Position numbers and translations under genes: made by a program
Assembly: GCA_030710605.1 (NCBI GenBank)
Contig: CP092880.1
Coordinates: 27,333,541 to 27,397,540, forward strand
DNA from: Cordylochernes scorpioides
Taxonomy: Eukaryota; Arthropoda; Arachnida; Pseudoscorpiones; Chernetidae
Direction of reading: 5' to 3'
DNA: 64,000 bases
The notes under the pieces: generated by a model
Databases searched by the model: none
Seen by the model: the letters and a program-made list of their open reading frames with translations, nothing else
Told to the model about the DNA's origin: nothing
Part shown: one piece after another, positions 39,950-55,316 of the stretch
Layout: the number at the start of each line of letters is the position of its first letter
Position numbering within the stretch: the first letter of the stretch is position 1

Positions 39950-42900
39950 TACCTACTGCACTCTAACTCCTTACTGCGTTTTAGGATTACCTACTGCACT
40001 CTAACTCCTTACTGCGTTTTAGGATTACCTACTGCACTCTCACACCTTGCTGTGTTTTAGGATTACCTACTGCACTCTTTCTCCTTGCTGCGTTTTGGGA
40101 TTACCTACTGCACTATTTCTCCTTGCTGCGTTTTAGGATTACCTACTGCACTCTAACTCCTTACTGCGTTTTAGGATTACCTACTGCACTCTAACTTCTT
40201 ACTGCGTTTTAGGATTATCTACTGCACTCTTACTCCTTTCTGCGTTCCAGAATTACCTACTGCACTCTTACTCCTTACTGCGTTTTAGGATTACCTACTG
40301 CACTCTTTCTCCTTGCTGCGTTTTAGGATTAACTACTGCACTCTTTCTCCTTGCTGCGTTTTAGGATTACCTACTGCACTCTAACTCCTTACTGCGTTTT
40401 ATGATTATCTACTGCACTCTTACTCCTTACCGCGTTTTAGGATAACCCCTAATGCAGTCTAACTCCTTACTGCGTATTAGGATTATTTACTGCACTCTTA
40501 CTCCTTACTGCGTTTTAGGATTACCTACTACACTCTTACTCCTTACTGCGTTTCAGAATTACCTACTGCACTCTTACTCCTTACTGCGTTTTCGGATTAC
40601 CTACTGCACTCTTACTCCTTACTGCGTTTCAGAATTACCTACTACGCTCTTACTCCTTACTGCGTTTTAGGATTACCTACTGCACTCTAACTCCTTACTG
40701 CGTTTCTAAATTACCTACTGCACTCTTACTCCTTACTGCGTTTTAGGATTACCTACTGCACTCTAACTCCTTACCGTGTTTTAGGATTATCTACTGCACT
40801 CTTACTCCTTACTGTGTTTTAGGATTATCTACTGCACTCTAACTCCTTACTGCGTTTTAGAAATACCTATTGCACTCTTACTCCTTACTGCGTTTTAGGA
40901 TTACCTACTGCACTCTAACTCCTTAATGCGTTTTAGGATTACCTACTGCACTCTTTCTCCTTGCTGCGTTTTAGGATTAACTACTGCAATCTTATTCCTT
41001 TCTGATTTTTAGGATTACCCACTGCACTCTTACTTCTAACTGCGTTTTAGTATTACCTACTGCACTCTTACTCCTTACTGCGTTTTAGGATTGCCTACTG
41101 CACTCTTTCTCCTTGATGCGTTTTAGGATTAACTACTGCAATCTTACTCCTTTCTGATTTTTAGGAGAACCTACTGCACTCTTACTCCTTACTGCGTTTT
41201 AGGATTACCTACTGCACTCTAATTCCTTACAGCGTTTTAGGATTACCTACTGCACTCTAACTCCTTACTGCGTTTTAGAATTACCTACTGCACTCAAACT
41301 CCTTACTGCGTTTTAGGATTACCTACTGCACTCTAACTCCTTACTGCGTTTTAGAATTACCTACTGCACTCAAACTCCTTACTGCGTTTTAGGATTACCT
41401 ACTACACTCTTACTCCTTTCTGCGTTTCAGAATTACCTACTGCACTCTTACTCCTTACTGCGTTTTAGGATTACCTACTGCACTCTAACTTCTTACTGCG
41501 TTTTAGGATTACCTACTGCACTCTAACTCCTTACTGCGTTTTAGGATTACCTGCTACACTCATACTCCTTTCTGCGTTTCAGAATTACCTACTGCACTCT
41601 TACTACTTACTGCGTTTTAGGATTACCTACTGCACTCTAATTCCTTACAGCGTTTTAGGATTACCTAATGCACTCTAACTCCTTACTGCGTTTTAGGATT
41701 ACCTACTGCACTCCTACTCCTTACTGCGTATTAGGATTACCAACTGCACTCTAACTTCTTACTGCGCTTTCGGATTATCTACTGCACTCTTACTCCTTTC
41801 TGCGTTTCAGAATTACCTACTGCACTCTTACTCCTTACTGCGTTTTAGGATTACCTACTGCACTCTAACTTCTTACTGCGTTTTAGGATTATCTACTGCA
41901 CTTTTACTCCTTTCTGCGTTTCAGAATTACTTACGGCACTCTTACTCCTTACTGCGTTTTAGGATTACTTTCTGCACTCTAACTTCTTACTGCGTTTTAG
42001 GATTACCTACTGCACTCTAACTTCCTATTGCGTTTTAGGATTATCTACTGCACTCTTACTCCTTTCTGCGTTTCAGAATTACCTACTGCACTCTTACTCC
42101 TTACTGCGTTTTAGGATTACCTACTGCACTCTAACTTCTTACTGCGTTTTAGGATTATCTACTGCACTCTTACTCCTTTCTGCGTTTCACAATTACCTAC
42201 TGCACTCTTACTCCTTACTGCGTTTTAGGATCACCTACTGCACTCTAACTTCTTACTGCGTTTTAGGATTATCTACTGCACTCTTACTCGTTACTGCGTT
42301 TTAGGATTATCTACTGCACTCTTACTCCTTTCTGCGTTTCAGAATTACCTACTGCACTCTAACTCCTTACTGCGTTTTAGGATTACCTAATGCACTCTTA
42401 CTCCTTACTGCGTTTTAGAATTACCTACTGCACTCTTACTCCTTACTGCGTTTTAGGATTACCAACTACACTCTAACTTCTTACTGCGTTTTCGGATTAT
42501 CAACTGCACTCTTACTCCTTTCTGCGTTTCAGAATTACCTACTGCACTCTTACTCCTTACTGCGTTTTAGGATTACCTACTGCACTCTAACTTCTTACTG
42601 CGTTTTAGGATTATCTACTGCACTCTTACTCCTTTCTGCGTTTCAGAATTACTTACGGCACTCTTACTCCTTACTGCGTTTTAGGATTACCTACCGCACT
42701 CTAACTTCTTACTGCGTTTTAGGATTACCTACTGCACTCTAACTTCTTACTGCGTTTTAGGATTATCTACTGCACTCTTACTCCTTTCTGCGTTTCACAA
42801 TTACCTACTGCACTCTTACTCCTTACTGCGTTTTAGGATCACCTTCTGCACTATAACTTCTTAAAGCGTTTTAGGATTATCTACTGCACTCTTACTCGTT

Positions 42901-45900
42901 ACTGCGTTTTAGGATTATCTACTGCACTCTTACTCCTTTCTGCGTTTCAGAATTACCTACTGCACTCTAACTCCTTACTGCGTTTTAGGATTACCTACTG
43001 CACTCTTACTCCTTACTGCGTTTTAGAATTACCTACTGCACTCTTACTCCTTACTGCGTTTTAGGATTACCAACTACACTCTAACTTCTTACTGCGTTTT
43101 CGGATTATCTACTGCACTCTTACTACTTTCTGCGTTTCAGAATTACCTACTGCACTCTTACTCCTTACTGCGTTTTAGGATTACCTACTGCACTCTAACT
43201 TCTTACTGCGTTTTAGGATTATCTACTGCACTCTTACTCCTTTCTGCGTTTCAGAATTACTTACGGCACTCTTACTCCTTACTGCGTTTTAGGATTACCT
43301 ACTGCACTCTAACTTCTTACTGCGTTTTAGGATTACCTACTGCACTCTAACTTCCTATTGCGTTTTAGGATTATCTACTGCACTCTTTCTTCTTTCTGCG
43401 TTTCAGAATTACCTACTGCACTCTTACTCCTTACTGCGTTTAAGGATTACCTACTGCACTCTAACTTCTTACTGCGTTTTAGGATTATCTACTGCACTCT
43501 TACTCGTTACTGCGTTTTAGGATTATCTACAGCACTCTTACTCCTTTCTGCGATTCAGAATTACCTACTTCACTCTAACTCCTTACTGCGTTTTAGGATT
43601 ACCTACTGCACTCTTACTCCTTACTGCGTTTTAGAATTACCTACTGCACTCTTACTCCTTACTGCGTTTTAGGATTACAAACTGCACTCTAAATTCTTAC
43701 TGCGTTTTCGGATTATCTACTGCACTCTTACTCCTTTCTGTGTTTCAGAATTACCTACTGCACTCTTACTCCTTACTGCGTTTTAGGATTACCTACTGCA
43801 CTCTAACTTCTTACTGCGTTTTAGGATTATCTATTGCACTCTTACTCCTTTCTGCGTTTCAGAATTACTTACGGCACTCTTACTCCTTACTGCGTTTTAG
43901 GATTACCTACTGCACTCTAACTTCTTACTGCGTTTTAGGATTACCTACTGCACTCTTGCTCCTTTCTGCGTTTCACAATTACCTACTGCACTCTTACTCC
44001 TTACTGCGTTTAAGGATTACCTACTGCACTCTAACTTCTTACTGCGTTTTAGGATTATCTACTGCACTCTTACTCCTTACTGCGTTTTAGGATTACCTAC
44101 TGCACTCTTACTCCTTACTGCGTTTTAGGATAACCCCTACTGCACTCTAACTCCTTACTGCGTTTTAGGATTACCTACTGCACTCTAATTCCTAACTGTG
44201 TTTTAGGATTATCTACTGCACTCTTACTCGTTACTGCGTTTTAGGATTATCTACTGCACTCTTACTCCTTTCTGCGTTTCAGAATTACCTACTGCACTCT
44301 AACTCCTTACTGCGTTTTAGGATTACCTAATGCACTCTTACTCCTTACTGCGTTTTAGAATTACCTACTGCACTCTTACTCCTTACTGCGTTTTAGGATT
44401 ACCAAATACACACTAACTTCTTACTGCGTTTTCGGATTATCAACTGCACTCTTACTCCTTTCTGCGTTTCAGAATTACCTACTGCACTCTTACTCCTTAC
44501 TGCGTTTTAGGATTACCTACTGCACTCTAACTTCTTACTGCGTTTTAGGATTATCTACTGCACTCTTACTCCTTTCTGCGTTTCAGAATTACTTACGGCA
44601 CTCTTACTCCTTACTGCGTTTTAGGATTACCTACCGCACTCTAACTTCTTACTGCGTTTTAGGATTACCTACTGCACTCTAACTTCTTACTGCGTTTTAG
44701 GATTATCTACTGCACTCTTACTCCTTTCTGCGTTTCACAATTACCTACTGCACTCTTACTCCTTACTGCGTTTTAGGATCACCTACTGCACTATAACTTC
44801 TTACTGCGTTTTAGGATTATCTACTGCACTCTTACTCGTTACTGCGTTTTAGGATTATCTACTGCACTCTTACTCCTTTCGGCGTTTCAGAATTACCTAC
44901 TGCACTCTAACTCCTTACTGCGTTTTAGGATTACCTACTGCACTCTTACTCCTTACTGCGTTTTAGAATTACCTAATGCACTCTTACTCCTTACTGCGTT
45001 TTAGGATTACCAACTACACTCTAACTTCTTACTGCGTTTTCGGATTATCTACTGCACTCTTACTACTTTCTGCGTTTCAGAATTACCTACTGCACTCTTA
45101 CTCCTTACTGCGTTTTAGGATTACCTACTGCACTCTAACTTCTTACTGCGTTTTAGGATTACCTACTGCACTCTAACTTCCTATTGCGTTTTAGGATTAT
45201 CTACTGCACTCTTACTCCTTTCTGCGTTTCAGAATTACCTACTGCACTCTTACTCCTTACTGCGTTTTAGGATTACCTACTGCACTCTTACTCCTTACTG
45301 CGTTTTAGGATTACCAACTACACTCTAACTTCTTACTGCGTCTTCGGATTATCTACTGCACTCTTACTACTTTCTGCGTTTCAGAATTACCTACTGCACT
45401 CTTACTACTTACTGCGTTTTAGGATTACCTAATGCACTCTTACTCCTTACTGCGTTTTAGAATTACCTACTGCACTCTTACTCCTTACTGCGTTTTAGGA
45501 TTACCAACTACACTCTAACTTCTTACTGCGTTTTCGGATTATCAACTGCACTCTTACTCCTTTCTGCGTTTCAGAATTACCTACTGCACTCTTACTCCTT
45601 ACTGCGTTTTAGGATTACCTACTGCACTCTAACTTCTTACTGCGTTTTAGGATTATCTACTGCACTCTTACTCCTTTCTGCGTTTCAGAATTACTTACGG
45701 CACTCTTACTCCTTACTGCGTTTTAGGATTACCTACCGCACTCTAACTTCTTACTGCGTTTTAGGATTACCTACTGCACTCTAACTTCTTACTGCGTTTT
45801 AGGATTATCTACTGCACTCTTACTCCTTTCTGCGTTTCACAATTACCTACTGCACTCTTACTCCTTACTGCGTTTTAGGATCACCTTCTGCACTATAACT

Positions 45901-48900
45901 TCTTAAAGCGTTTTAGGATTATCTACTGCACTCTTACTCGTTACTGCGTTTTAGGATTATCTACTGCACTCTTACTCCTTTCTGCGTTTCAGAATTACCT
46001 ACTGCACTCTAACTCCTTACTGCGTTTTAGGATTACCTACTGCACTCTTACTCCTTACTGCGTTTTAGAATTACCTACTGCACTCTTACTCCTTACTGCG
46101 TTTTAGGATTACCAACTACACTCTAACTTCTTACTGCGTTTTCGGATTATCTACTGCACTCTTACTACTTTCTGCGTTTCAGAATTACCTACTGCACTCT
46201 TACTCCTTACTGCGTTTTAGGATTACCTACTGCACTCTAACTTCTTACTGCGTTTTAGGATTATCTACTGCACTCTTACTCCTTTCTGCGTTTCAGAATT
46301 ACTTACGGCACTCTTACTCCTTACTGCGTTTTAGGATTACATACTGCACTCTAACTTCTTACTGCGTTTTAGGATTACCTACTGCACTCTAACTTCCTAT
46401 TGCGTTTTAGGATTATCTACTGCACTCTTACTCCTTTCTGCGTTTCAGAATTACCTACTGCACTCTTACTCCTTACTGCGTTTAAGGATTACCTACTGCA
46501 CTCTAACTTCTTACTGCGTTTTAGGATTATCTACTGCACTCTTACTCGTTACTGCGTTTTAGGATTATCTACAGCACTCTTACTCCTTTCTGCGTTTCAG
46601 AATTACCTACTGCACTCTAACTCCTTACTGCGTTTTAGGATTACCTACTGCACTCTTACTCCTTACTGCGTTTTAGAATTACCTACTGCACTCTTACTCC
46701 TTACTGCGTTTTAGGATTACAAACTGCACTCTAAATTCTTACTGCGTTTTCGGATTATCTACTGCACTCTTACTCCTTTCTGTGTTTCAGAATTACCTAC
46801 TGCACTCTTACTCCTTACTGCGTTTTAGGATTACCTACTGCACTCTAACTTCTTACTGCGTTTTAGGATTATCTATTGCACTCTTACTCCTTTCTGCGTT
46901 TCAGAATTACTTACGGCACTCTTTCTCCTTACTGCGTTTTTGGATTACCTACTGCACTCTAACTTCTTACTGCGTTTTAGGATTACCTACTGCACTCTTA
47001 CTCCTTACTGCGTTTTAGGATTATCTACTGCACTCTTACTCCTTACTGCGTTTTAGGATTACCTACTGCACTCTTACTCCTTACTGCGTTTTAGGATAAC
47101 CCCTACTGCACTCTAACTCCTTACTGCTTTTTAGGATTACCTACTGCACTCTAATTCCTAACTGTGTTTTAGGATTATCTACTGCACTCTTACTCCTTAC
47201 TGCGTTTTAGGATAACCCCTACTGCACTCTAACTCCTTACTGCTTTTTAGGATTACCTACTGCACTCTAATTCCTAACTGTGTTTTAGGATTATCTACTG
47301 CACTCTTACTCGTTACTGCGTTTTAGGATTATCTACTGCACTCTTACTCCTTTCTGCGTTTCAGAATTACCTACTGCACTCTAACTCCTTACTGCGTTTT
47401 AGGATTACCTAATGCACTCTTACTCCTTACTGCGTTTTAGAATTACCTACTGCACTCTTACTCCTTACTGCGTTTTAGGATTACCTACTGCACTCTAACT
47501 TCTTACTGCGTTTTAGGATTATCTACTGCACTCTTACTCCTTTCTGCGTTTCAGAATTACTTACGGCACTCTTACTCCTTACTGCGTTTTAGGATTACCT
47601 ACCGCACTCTAACTTCTTACTGCGTTTTAGGATTACCTACTGCACTCTAACTTCTTACTGCGTTTTAGGATTATCTACTGCACTCTTACTCCTTTCTGCG
47701 TTTCACAATTACCTACTGCACTCTTACTCCTTACTGCGTTTTAGGATCACCTACTGCACTATAACTTCTTACTGCGTTTTAGGATTATCTACTGCACTCT
47801 TACTCGTTACTGCGTTTTAGGATTATCTACTGCACTCTTACTCCTTTCTGCGTTTCAGAATTACCTACTGCACTCTAACTCCTTACTGCGTTTTAGGATT
47901 ATCTACTGCACTCTTACTCCTTTCTGCGTTTCACAATTACCTACTGCACTCTTACTCCTTACTGCGTTTTAGGATCACCTACTGCACTCTAACTTCTTAC
48001 TGCGTTTTAGGATTATCTACTGCACTCTTACTCGTTACTGCGTTTTAGGATTATCTACTGCACTCTTACTCCTTTCTGCGTTTCAGAATTACCTACTGCA
48101 CTCTAACTCCTTACTGCGTTTTAGGATTACCTAATGCACTCTTACTCCTTACTGCGTTTTAGAATTACCTACTGCACTCTTACTCCTTACTGCGTTTTAG
48201 AATTACCTACTGCACTCTTACTCCTTACTGCGTTTTAGGATTACCAACTACACTCTAACTTCTTACTGCGTTTTCGGATTATCTACTGCACTCTTACTAC
48301 TTTCTGGGTTTCAGAATTACCTACTGCACTCTTACTCCTTACTGCGTTTTAGGATTACCTACTGCACTCTAACTTCTTACTGCGTTTTAGGATTACCTAC
48401 TGCACTCTAACTTCCTATTGCGTTTTAGGATTATCTACTGCACTCTTACTCCTTTCTGCGTTTCAGAATTACCTACTGCACTCTTACTCCTTACTGCGTT
48501 TTAGGATTACCTACTGCACTCTTACTCCTTACTGCGTTTTAGGATTACCTACTGCACTCTAACTTCCTATTGCGTTTTAGGATTATCTACTGCACTCTTA
48601 CTCCTTTCTGCGTTTCAGAATTACCTACTGCACTCTTACTCCTTACTGCGTTTTAGGATTACCTACTGCACTCTAACTTCTTACTGCGTTTTAGGATTAT
48701 CTACTGCACTCTTACTCCTTTCTGCGTTTCACAATTACCTACTGCACTCTTACTCCTTACTGCGTTTTAGGATCACCTACTGCACTCTAACTTCTTACTG
48801 CGTTTTAGGATTATCTACTGCACTCTTACTCGTTACTGCGTTTTAGGATTATCTACTGCAATCTTACTCCTTTCTGCGTTTCAGAATTACCTACTGCACT

Positions 48901-51900
48901 CTAACTCCTTACTGCGTTTTAGGATTACCTAATGCACTCTTACTCCTTACTGCGTTTTAGAATTACCTACTGCACTCTTACTCCTTACTGCGTTTTAGGA
49001 TTACCAACTACACTCTAACTTCTTACTGCGTTTTCGGATTATCAACTGCACTCTTACTCCTTTCTGCGTTTCAGAATTACCTACTGCACTCTTACTCCTT
49101 ACTGCGTTTTAGGATTACCTACTGCACTCTAACTTCTTACTGCGTTTTAGGATTATCTACTGCACTCTTACTCCTTTCTGCGTTTCAGAATTACTTACGG
49201 CACTCTTACTCCTTACTGCGTTTTAGGATTACCTACCGCACTCTAACTTCTTACTGCGTTTTAGGATTACCTACTGCACTCTAACTTCTTACTGCGTTTT
49301 AGGATTATCTACTGCACTCTTACTCCTTTCTGCGTTTCAGAATTACCTACTGCACTCTAACTCCTTACTGCGTTTTAGGATTACCTAATGCACTCTTACT
49401 CCTTACTGCGTTTTAGAATTACCTACTGCACTCTTACTCCTTACTGCGTTTTAGGATTACCAAATACACACTAACTTCTTACTGCGTTTTCGGATTATCA
49501 ACTGCACTCTTACTCCTTTCTGCGTTTCAGAATTACCTACTGCACTCTTACTCCTTACTGCGTTTTAGGATTACCTACTGCACTCTAACTTCTTACTGCG
49601 TTTTAGGATTATCTACTGCACTCTTACTCCTTTCTGCGTTTCAGAATTACTTACGGCACTCTTACTCCTTATTGCGTTTTAGAATTACCTACCGCACTCT
49701 AACTTCTTACTGCGTTTTAGGATTACCTACTGCACTCTAACTTCTTACTGCGTTTTAGGATTATCTACTGCACTCTTACTCCTTTCTGCGTTTCACAATT
49801 ACCTACTGCACTCTTACTCCTTACTGCGTTTTAGGATCACCTACTGCACTATAACTTCTTACTGCGTTTTAGGATTATCTACTGCACTCTTACTCGTTAC
49901 TGCGTTTTAGGATTATCTACTGCACTCTTACTCCTTTCTGCGTTTCAGAATTACCTACTGCACTCTAACTCCTTACTGCGTTTTAGGATTACCTACTGCA
50001 CTCTTACTCCTTACTGCGTTTTAGAATTACCTACTGCACTCTTACTCCTTACTGCGTTTTAGGATTACCAACTACACTCTAACTTCTTACTGCGTTTTCG
50101 GATTATCTACTGCACTCTTACTACTTTCTGCGTTTCAGAATTACCTACTGCACTCTTACTCCTTACTGCGTTTTAGGATTACCTACTGCACTCTAACTTC
50201 TTACTGCGTTTTAGGATTACCTACTGCACTCTAACTTCCTATTGCGTTTTAGGATTATCTACTGCACTCTTACTCCTTTCTGCGTTTCAGGATTACCTAC
50301 TGCACTCTTACTCCTTACTGCGTTTTAGGATTACCTACTGCACTCTTACTCCTTACTGCGTTTTAGGATTACCTACTGCACTCTAACTTCCTATTGCGTT
50401 TTAGGATTATCTACTGCACTCTTACTCCTTTCTGCGTTTCAGAATTACCTACTGCACTCTTACTCCTTACTGCGTTTTAGGATTACCTACTGCACTCTAA
50501 CTTCTTACTGCGTTTTAGGATTATCTACTGCACTCTTACTCCTTTCTGCGTTTCACAATTACCTACTGCACTCTTACTCCTTACTGCGTTTTAGGATCAC
50601 CTACTGCACTTTAACTTCTTACTGCGTTTTAGGATTATCTACTGCACTCTTACTCGTTACTGCGTTTTAGGATTATCTACTGCACTCTTACTCCTTTCTG
50701 CGTTTCAGAATTACCTACTGCACTCTAACTCCTTACTGCGTTTTAGGATTACCTAATGCACTCTTACTCCTTACTGCGTTTTAGAATTACCTACTGCACT
50801 CTTAATCCTTACTGCGTTTTAGGATTACCAACTACACTCTAACTTCTTACTGCGTTTTCGGATTATCAACTGCACTCTTACTCCTTTCTGCGTTTCAGAA
50901 TTACCTACTGCACTCTTACTCCTTACTGCGTTTTAGGATTACCTACTGCACTCTAACTTCTTACTGCGTTTTAGGATTATCTACTGCACTCTTACTCCTT
51001 TCTGCGTTTCAGAATTACTTACGGCACTCTTACTCCTTACTGCGTTTTAGGATTACCTACCGCACTCTAACTTCTTACTGCGTTTTAGGATTACCTACTG
51101 CACTCTAACTTCTTACTGCGTTTTAGGATTATCTACTGCACTCTTACTCCTTTCTGCGTTTCACAATTACCTACTGCACTCTTACTCCTTACTGCGTTTT
51201 AGGATCACCTACTGCACTATAACTTCTTACTGCGTTTTAGGATTATCTACTGCACTCTTACTCGTTACTGCGTTTTAGGATTATCTACTGCACTCTTACT
51301 CCTTTCTGCGTTTCAGAATTACCTACTGCACTCTAACTCCTTACTGCGTTTTAGGATTACCTACTGCACTCTTACTTCTTACTGCGTTTTAGAATTACCT
51401 ACTGCACTCTTACTCCTTACTGCGTTTTAGGATTACCAACTACACTCTAACTTCTTACTGCGTTTTCGGATTATCTACTGCACTCTTACTACTTTCTGCG
51501 TTTCAGAATTACCTACTGCACTCTTACTCCTTACTGCGTTTTAGGATTACCTACTGCACTCTAACTTCTTACTGCGTTTTAGGATTACCTACTGCACTCT
51601 AACTTCCTATTGCGTTTTAGGATTATCTACTGCACTCTTACTCCTTTCTGCGTTTCAGAATTACCTACTGCACTCTTACTCCTTACTGCGTTTTAGGATT
51701 ACCTACTGCACTCTTACTCCTTACTGCGTTTTAGGATTACCAACTACACTCTAACTTCTTACTGCGTCTTCGGATTATCTACTGCACTCTTACTACTTTC
51801 TGCGTTTCAGAATTACCTACTGCACTCTTACTACTTACTGCGTTTTAGGATTACCTACTGCACTCTAACTTCTTACTGCGTTTTAGGAATATCTACTGCA

Positions 51901-54900
51901 CTCTTACTCCTTTCTGCGTTTCAGAATTACTTACGGCACTCTTACTCCTTACTGCGTTTTAGGATTACCTACTGCACTCTAACTTCTTACTGCGTTTTAG
52001 GATTACCTACTGCACTCTAACTTCCAATTGCGTTTTAGGATTATCTACTGCACTCTTACTCCTTTCTGCGTTTCAGAATTACCTACTGCACTCTTACTCC
52101 TTACTGCGTTTTAGGATTACCTACTGCACTCTAACTTCTTACTGCGTTTTAGGATTATCTACTGCACTCTTACTCGTTACTGCGTTTTAGGATTATCTAC
52201 AGCACTCTTACTCCTTTCTGCGTTTCAGAATTACCTAATGCACTCGAACTCCTTACTGCGTTTTAGGATTACCTACTGCACTCTTACTCCTTACTGCGTT
52301 TTAGAATTACCTACTGCACTCTTACTCCTTACTGCGTTTTAGGATTACCAACTGCACTCTAACTTCTTACTGCGTTTTCGGATTATCTACTGCACTCTTA
52401 CTCCTTTCTGTGTTTCAGAATTACCTACTGCACTCTTACTCCTTACTGCGTTTTAGGATTACCTACTGCACTCGAACTCCTTACTGCGTTTTAGGATTAT
52501 CTATTGCACTCTTACTCCTTTCTGCGTTTCAGAATTACTTACGGCACTCTTACTCCTTACTGCGTTTTAGGATTACCTACTGCACTCTAACTTCTTACTG
52601 CGTTTTAGGGTTACCTACTGCACTCTAACTTCCTACTGCGTTTTAGGATTATCTACTGCACTCTTACTCCTTACTGCGTTTTAGGATTACCTACTGCACT
52701 CTAACTTCTTACTGCGTTTTAGGATTATCTACTGCACTCTTGCTCCTTTCTGCGTTTCACAATTACCTACTGCACTCTTACTCCTTACTGCGTTTAAGGA
52801 TTACCTACTGCACTCTAACTTCTTACTGCGTTTTAGGATTATCTACTGCACTCTTACTCCTTACTGCGTTTTAGGATTACCTACTGCACTCTTACTCGTT
52901 ACTGCGTTTTAGGATTATCTACTGCACTCTTACTCCTTTCTGCGTTTCAGAATTACCTACTGCACTCTAACTCCTTACTGCGTTTTAGGATTACCTACTG
53001 CACTCTTACTCCTTACTGCGTTTTAGAATTACCTACTGCACTCTTACTCCTTACTGCGTTTTAGGATTACCAACTACACTCTAACTTCTTACTGCGTTTT
53101 CGGATTATCTACTGCACTCTTACTACTTTCTGCGTTTCAGAATTACCTACTGCACTCTTACTCCTTACTGCGTTTTAGGATTACCTACTGCACTCTAACT
53201 TCTTACTGCGTTTTAGGATTATCTACTGCACTCTTACTCCTTTCTGCGTTTCAGAATTACTTACGGCACTCTTACTCCTTACTGCGTTTTAGGATTACCT
53301 ACTGCACTCTAACTTCTTACTGCGTTTTAGGATTACCTACTGCACTCTAACTTCCTATTGCGTTTTAGGATTATCTACTGCACTCTTACTCCTTTCTGCG
53401 TTTCAGAATTACCTACTGCACTCTTACTCCTTACTGCGTTTTAGGATTACCTACTGCACTCTAACTTCTTACTGCGTTTTAGGATTATCTACTGCACTCT
53501 TACTCGTTACTGCGTTTTAGGATTATCTACAGCACTCTTACTCCTTTCTGCGTTTCAGAATTACCTACTGCACTCGAACTCCTTACTGCGTTTTATGATT
53601 ACCTACTGCACTCTTACTCCTTACTGCGTTTTAGAATTACCTACTGCACTCTTACTCCTTACTGCGTTTTAGGATTACCAACTGCACTCTAACTTCTTAC
53701 TGCGTTTTCGGATTATCTACTGCACTCTTACTCCTTTCTGTGTTTCAGAATTACCTACTGCACTCTTACTCCTTACTGCGTTTTAGGATTACCTACTGCA
53801 CTCTAACTTCTTACTGCGTTTTAGGATTATCTATTGCACTCTTACTCCTTTCTGCGTTTCAGAATTACTTACGGCACTCTTACTCCTTACTGCGTTTTAG
53901 GATTACCTACTGCACTCTAACTTCTTACTGCGTTTTAGGGTTACCTACTGCACTCTAACTTCCTACTGCGTTTTAGGATTATCTACTGCACTCTTACTCC
54001 TTACTGCGTTTTAGGATTACCTACTGCACTCTTACTCCTTACTGCGTTTTAGGATTACCTACTGCACTCTAATTCCTAACTGTGTTTTAGGATTATCTAC
54101 TGCACTCTTACTCCTTACTGCGTTTTAGAAATACCTATTGCACTCTTACTCCTTACTGCGTTTTAGGATTACCTACTGCACTCTGACTACTTAATGCGTT
54201 TTAGGATTACCTACTGCACTCTTTCTCCTTGCTGCGTTTTAGGATTAACTACTGCAATCTTATTCCTTTCTGATTTTTAGGATTACCCACTGAACTCTTA
54301 CTCCTTACTGCGTTTTAGGATTACCTACTGCACTCTTACTCCTTACTGCGTTTTAGGATTACCTACTGCACTCTAATTCCTAACTGTGTTTTAGGATTAT
54401 CTACTGCACTCTTACTCCTTACTGCGTTTTAGAAATACCTATTGCACTCTTACTCCTTACTGCGTTTTAGGATTACCTACTGCACTCTGACTACTTAATG
54501 CGTTTTAGGATTACCTACTGCACTCTTTCTCCTTGCTGCGTTTTAGGATTAACTACTGCAATCTTATTCCTTTCTGATTTTTAGGATTACCCACTGAACT
54601 CTTACTCCTTACTGCGTTTTAGGATTACCTACTGCACTCTTACTCCTTACTGCCTTTTAGGATTACCTACTGCACTCATTCTTCTTGCTGCGTTTTAGGA
54701 TTAACTACTGCACTCTTTCTCCTTGCTGCGTTTTAGGATTAACTACTGCAATCTTACTCCTTACTGCGTTTAAGGATTACCTACTGCACTCTAACTCCTT
54801 ACTGCGTTTTAGGATTACCTACTGCACTCTCACTCCTCACTGCGTTTTAGGATTACCTACTGCACTTTAACTCCTTACTGCGTTTTAGGATTACCTACTG

Positions 54901-55316
54901 CACTATCACTTCTAACCTCGTCTTCGGATTACCTACTGCACTCTAACTCCTTACTGTGTTCTAGGATTATTTCCTGCCTTCTTACTCCTTACTGCGTTTT
55001 AGGATTACTTCCTGAACTCTTACACCTTACTACGTTTTAGGATTACTTCCTGAACTCTTACTCCTTACTGCGTTTTAGGATTACCTACTGCACTCTCACT
55101 CCTTATTGCGTTTTAGGATTACCTACTGCACTTTAACTCCTTACTGCGTTTTAGGATTACCTACTGCACTATCACTTCTAACCTCGTCTTCGGAATACCT
55201 ACTGCACTCTTACTCCTTACTGCGTTTTAGGATTTCTTACTGCACTCTTACTCCATACTGCGTTTCAGGACTACCTACTGCACTCTCATTCTTTACCGCA
55301 TCTTCGGATTACCTAT
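39950..55316. repeat. 38-bp satellite array, about 400 monomers
   Basis: The monomer is CTGCACTCTAACTCCTTACT followed by GCGTTTTAGGATTACCTA. Main variants: CTCTTACTCCTTTCTGCG with TTTCAGAATTACC, CTTTCTCCTTGCTGCG, and a +2 form with GGATAACCCCTAC. The rare marker ACTTACGGCAC recurs at 42651, 43259 and 43867, and at 45693, 46301 and 46909, i.e. every 608 bp (16 monomers); the two trios are 3042 bp apart. Another block repeats after 1330 bp (52410 and 53740). So there is higher-order structure. Both edges carry more diverged monomers. Frames of 60-116 codons arise because three monomers make 114 bases; they are not genes. Confidence 0.97.

Noticed and set aside
39950-55316. CRISPR-like array
   Set aside because: Units are contiguous with no unique spacers and vary along their whole length; this is a eukaryotic satellite. 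The same applies to the 19-, 55- and 68-bp arrays.
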